The notes beneath the pieces are model-generated. The model was given only the letters and a program-made list of their open reading frames with translations, had not been told where the DNA came from and searched no databases. Positions 61,801 through 64,000 of a stretch of DNA of 64,000 nt are shown here, one piece after another (position 1 is the stretch's first letter; each line of letters starts with the position of its first letter). Source of the DNA: Aldehydirespirator sp965116665 (GTDB taxonomy: Bacteria > Actinomycetota > Acidimicrobiia > Acidimicrobiales > Aldehydirespiratoraceae). The position numbers and the translations under genes are program-made. The DNA lies in contig OZ220709.1 of NCBI GenBank assembly GCA_965116665.1, positions 2,170,001 through 2,234,000 of the forward strand. The letters are read 5' to 3'.

Positions 61801-62354
61801 CACCGGCGCTGGCCCACCAGCACCTCGACTTCGTGGAGGCGGTCGCCGCGGCCGACGCCGAGCGGGGCGACGGCTCGGGCCGGCTGACGGTGGCCGCGGC
61901 CCGGGGCTACTTCAAGCTGCTCGCCTACAAGGACGAGTACGAGGTCGCCAGGCTGATGCTCGATCCCGCATCCAACGCCGAGGCCCACGAGTTGGCCGCG
62001 GCCACGGGTGCACGGCGGGCCTGGAAGCTGCACCCGCCCATCCTGCGGGCCCTGGGCATGAAGACGAAGATCGCCGTGCCGGTCTCGTGGACGCCGCTGT
62101 TCCGCGCCCTGGCGGCGATGCGCCGGCTGCGGGGCACGATCCTCGATCCGTTCGGGCACACCGCAGTGCGGCGGGCGGAGCGGTCGCTGCCACGGGAGTA
62201 CCGCGCCGCGGTCGAGTCGGACCTGCACTCGCTGAGCCCCGAGCGGTATCCGGCCGCGCTCAGGAGAGCCGCGCTGGCCGAGGAGGTGCGCGGCTACGAG
62301 CAGATCAAGATGGACAGCATCAACCGGATGCGAGAGGAACTGACCGGAGCCTGA
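58806..62354 (+). CDS. indolepyruvate:ferredoxin oxidoreductase, single-chain
   Basis: A 1,182-residue fused enzyme. The N-terminal half carries the pyrimidine-binding and TPP-binding domains (AAFISGYPGSPVGGYDSDLA at about 51-70; FCSGCPHNRST near 425; TCMGQEGTQWIG). Cys clusters CEGCGDCASVSNC (from C633) and CNLDYSCLEGDC would bind a ferredoxin-type cluster. The C-terminal part holds the gamma domain (VGIGGTGVVTVSQVIG) and a DUF6537-like end. It oxidatively decarboxylates aryl-2-oxoacids, passing electrons to ferredoxin. TTG 58806 has GGAGG at 58795-58799. Confidence 0.9.
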   Translation: MTVADTYRLSSRYTEDSGTVFMTGLQALARLPVEQLRADRLAGLQTAAFISGYPGSPVGGYDSDLARAIAEAPDLPVVLKPAINEEQAVTAVMGSQLTSLRPDARYDGVLGIFYAKGPGVDRAGDALRHAVFAGSDPQGGAVVIAGDDPAAKSSTIPSSSAGTLADKQIPVLYPGSPREALDLGRHAVYLSRATGLWTSMKIVADVADGSGTVHLDPRRVEPIIPTLDGEPYAHTPDGRLLTPETVDTEREIYEVRHPLAIEYASLNHLNHATVNPADAWIGIVASGITYRELREALRRLGLADDAGIAAAGIRLMCMHMPIPFSPERARNFARGLEEVFVVEEKQPNIESLIKDALYNETRRPRVIGKYDEHDAMLLPGHGGLTADDLLAPIRRRLSERIGNRLLPERPARELIALNSDVARTPYFCSGCPHNRSTRVPEGAAVGAGIGCHTMTLLMDRDDFGDIVGLTCMGQEGTQWIGMAPFVETPRIFQNIGDGTFFHSGQLAIQGAIAAGVDLTYKLLWNRTVAMTGGQDPQGMIGVEAVARALLAQGVARVLITTDDVARYRGADLPDDVEVWARDRLIEAQELLAGVKGVTVLIHDQQCAAEARRGRKRGTIATPRQRVFINERICEGCGDCASVSNCLSVQPTETPFGRKTLIDQTTCNLDYSCLEGDCPSFMTVTRPGRLRSWLHRIAGRDRAAVQSGSAAPAAPTDLQDPVPAVPAEDLSVRIVGIGGTGVVTVSQVIGTAAMFDGYEARGLDQIGLSQKAGPVVSDLRLYRDGEAASNRLGEGQADVLLAFDQLGAASPSGLSRADSQRTVVVGSTSQTPTGAMVAHPERTMPSPEELDAAIASATRADCRHWADAQAITEALFGNSVTANVFVVGMAVQAGALPLSPLSVEQAIELNGVAVRRNVEAFRWGRTMVDRPSAVTAAVATRHEGARRVPEPDAASTERIRAVARAVEAAASTAAGPAGGDGYDGPLDLEQTFTELCAFQSPALAHQHLDFVEAVAAADAERGDGSGRLTVAAARGYFKLLAYKDEYEVARLMLDPASNAEAHELAAATGARRAWKLHPPILRALGMKTKIAVPVSWTPLFRALAAMRRLRGTILDPFGHTAVRRAERSLPREYRAAVESDLHSLSPERYPAALRRAALAEEVRGYEQIKMDSINRMREELTGA

Positions 62355-62393
62355 CGCACACAACGACGTTGCCGGTGACGGCGAACCTGCTGT

Positions 62394-62399
62394 TAGGCT
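62394..62399 (+). promoter_or_regulatory. TAGGCT -10-like box before the SNF2 helicase gene
   Basis: TAGGCT ends 13 bases before the ATG at 62413. A TTGCCG at 62369 is a weak -35 candidate with a 19-base spacer. Confidence 0.3.
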
Positions 62400-62412
62400 G
62401 CCACCCAACCCA

Positions 62413-64000
62413 ATGGTGACGACGACTGCTACCGCCACCTTGGACCCACGCTTGGCGTTGTCCGCGGACTTCGCCGAAGCGGTGCGCCGCCATGTCGATG
62501 GCCTGGCCAGCGACGCGGACCTGGCGCTTCTCGAGGCCAACACCAGGCTGTGGGTTCGAGCCCTTTACCGACTGCTCGACGACGTCGCGGAATCGATCGA
62601 CTCCGTCAGGGCCACGGTGAGGGGGCATCAGCGCGCCCTGATCGTGGCCGACCTGGAGAACGACTACCGGGCCATCGACGCCGTGCTAATGAAGCTCGCA
62701 GGGCCGCCGCTGGCACCCCTGGAGAACGGCGCTTCAGCGGACGCCCGCAGCGCGGCCATCGTCGAGCTGCAACTGTCATGGGTGCCCGGGCGGGTGATCG
62801 CCTGGGCCGCCGGGTCGGGCCGGGCCCCCGAGGCCGCGCCGGAGGTCCTCAAGCGACTCCGCGACACGGGTGCCGGAACCGTCGAGTGGAGCGATCACCG
62901 TCCGGTGAAGCTGGGCGGCGGGACCCGGGCCGAAACGGTCTCGGCACCGATCGAGAGCTGCCTGGGCTGGCTGGTGGCCCTCGGCTCGGCGGCCGAGGAG
63001 GACGGGATCGGGGCCAGCGTGTCATGGCTGGGACTGGTGGCCGCGCTGGCGGTGCGGCTCGCCGCCCAGGGGCGCATGGTCCCCCAGTTGAAGAAGGTCC
63101 GCCGCCGCTACCGGCCCGACGACGAGGCCGGCGGCGCCAACGGCGCTCCGCCGGCCGCAGCGACCCGGGCCGACAACGCCAGTTACGCAGTGCGCTGGAC
63201 CCCGGCACTGGTGGAGTCCGATGCCGTCACCGCACTGGCGGATTCGCTTCCCGGCGCGGCCGCGGCCTTCGAGAACCAGCGGGACGCGACCGCTTTCACC
63301 CTGGCCGCTCTAGGCGACATCTTCGACGCCATCGCCAAGGAGGCAGCCGAACGGCTCGAGGCGCCCGCGCCCCCGCCCGCGCCGCGCACCAGAGCAGACG
63401 TGGCCGAGACGGCTCTGGCCCGGCTGGACGGCACACCCTTCGATGTCCCGAGCCGCCACGCCTCCGACCTGGCCCGGCGACTGGACCAGTGGGCTCGCCC
63501 GGTGACGGAGCCCTACGACCCCCGACTCCGGCTCATCGTGCAACTCGATCCACCCGACGACATCGGCGCCTGGCACCTGTCGGTCCTGTCGGAGGCGAGC
63601 TCGGGGGAGCTCCAGCCGGTCGAGCGGGCTCTGGTGATCGCATCACGGGCCCGGCGCCAGGCGGTGAAGCACCAGATGACCCGCCTGGAGCGGCTCTTCC
63701 CGGAACTGGTGCGGCTCGGTGGACGCCGCCGGGGAGAGGTGATCCTCGACGCCGACGAGGCGTGGCAACTGATGACCGGGACCGGTCACGTCCTGCAGGC
63801 CGTCGGCTACGAGGTACGGGTGCCGGCACTCTCACGCCGGCGCCCGTCGCCGGCCCTGCGTCTCACGTCCGTCGAGGCTCAGGAGACCGTCGTGGGGGCC
63901 CGCCAGCTGGCCGACGTGCGCTGGTCGGTCGCCTTCGACGACGTGGAGCTGACGGCCACCGAGATCCGGGATCTGGCCACCCAGGCCCGGCCCCTGGTCA
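62413..64000 (+). CDS. SNF2-family helicase, N-terminal part (truncated by window end)
   Basis: The frame is open from ATG 62413 to the window end (529 complete codons, no stop). The visible part looks like the N-terminal region of large bacterial SNF2/HepA-like helicases, ending in an SNF2-helicase-associated (DUF3670-type) segment with VRWSVAFDDVELTATEIRDL near residue 508. The helicase motifs themselves are beyond the window, so the call rests on this accessory domain. The upstream gap to the oxidoreductase is 58 bases. Confidence 0.65.
   Translation, partial: MVTTTATATLDPRLALSADFAEAVRRHVDGLASDADLALLEANTRLWVRALYRLLDDVAESIDSVRATVRGHQRALIVADLENDYRAIDAVLMKLAGPPLAPLENGASADARSAAIVELQLSWVPGRVIAWAAGSGRAPEAAPEVLKRLRDTGAGTVEWSDHRPVKLGGGTRAETVSAPIESCLGWLVALGSAAEEDGIGASVSWLGLVAALAVRLAAQGRMVPQLKKVRRRYRPDDEAGGANGAPPAAATRADNASYAVRWTPALVESDAVTALADSLPGAAAAFENQRDATAFTLAALGDIFDAIAKEAAERLEAPAPPPAPRTRADVAETALARLDGTPFDVPSRHASDLARRLDQWARPVTEPYDPRLRLIVQLDPPDDIGAWHLSVLSEASSGELQPVERALVIASRARRQAVKHQMTRLERLFPELVRLGGRRRGEVILDADEAWQLMTGTGHVLQAVGYEVRVPALSRRRPSPALRLTSVEAQETVVGARQLADVRWSVAFDDVELTATEIRDLATQARPLV

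Overview
The window is a contiguous piece of a high-GC actinobacterial chromosome. Lineage clues are a full division and cell-wall cluster with SepF and DivIVA but no FtsA, a DAP-type MurE, a proteasome activator (Bpa), a mycothiol synthase, menaquinone genes, DUF3040 and DUF222/HNH proteins, and the gene order lspA-rluD-dnaE1 and hisDCBHAF seen in other actinomycetes. Class Acidimicrobiia is my best guess, from general impression only.

Layout. 0.1-6.8 kb: a DUF3040 membrane protein; a minus-strand moxR-DUF58-transglutaminase operon; a small unknown protein; an HNH nuclease; a lipoate-ligase-like protein. 6.8-27.5 kb: the dcw cluster (mraZ, rsmH, ftsL-like, ftsI, murE, mraY, murD, ftsW, murG, murC, murB, ftsQ, ftsZ) followed by pgeF, a YggS-type PLP protein, sepF, yggT, divIVA, a DksA-like protein, lspA and rluD. 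From ftsL to ftsQ every junction is a 4-base start/stop overlap, and murF is missing. 27.5-36.7 kb: an Rrf2 regulator, a phosphodiesterase-like protein, bpa, dnaE1, an unrecognised protein, a nitroreductase, and a DUF35/thiolase pair. 36.7-46 kb: an accessory stretch with a 1,695-residue exonuclease-RecQ-UvrD fusion, a VOC protein, an IS110-family element with a likely bridge-RNA region, a DUF222/HNH nuclease and a VapBC-type toxin-antitoxin pair. 46-53.3 kb: a thioredoxin-domain YyaL-like protein, an orphan response regulator, menA, a YbaK protein, menG, a small membrane protein, a mycothiol-synthase-like GNAT and endonuclease III. 53.3-58.6 kb: hisDCBHAF. 58.8-64 kb: a single-chain indolepyruvate:ferredoxin oxidoreductase and the start of an SNF2-family helicase cut by the window end.

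How the genes work together. The dcw block supplies nearly all cytoplasmic and membrane steps of peptidoglycan precursor synthesis (MurB, C, D, E, MraY, MurG) plus the septal synthase pair FtsW/FtsI, the divisome proteins FtsL/FtsQ/FtsZ, and the SepF/DivIVA membrane-linked factors. MenA and MenG catalyse the last two steps of menaquinone synthesis. The his operon covers the middle and late histidine steps (hisG, E and I must lie elsewhere).

Most interesting non-coding signals: two 88-nt elements (29742-29829 and 58615-58702) with nearly identical flanks but a central stem whose sequence differs while pairing is preserved, which is the signature of a structured RNA family; a 123-nt foldable region between mraZ and rsmH with competing helices; phased GTGG repeats before mraZ; and a recurrent TANNNT box 6-8 nt before start codons that lack a Shine-Dalgarno sequence. 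No CRISPR array, rRNA or tRNA was seen.
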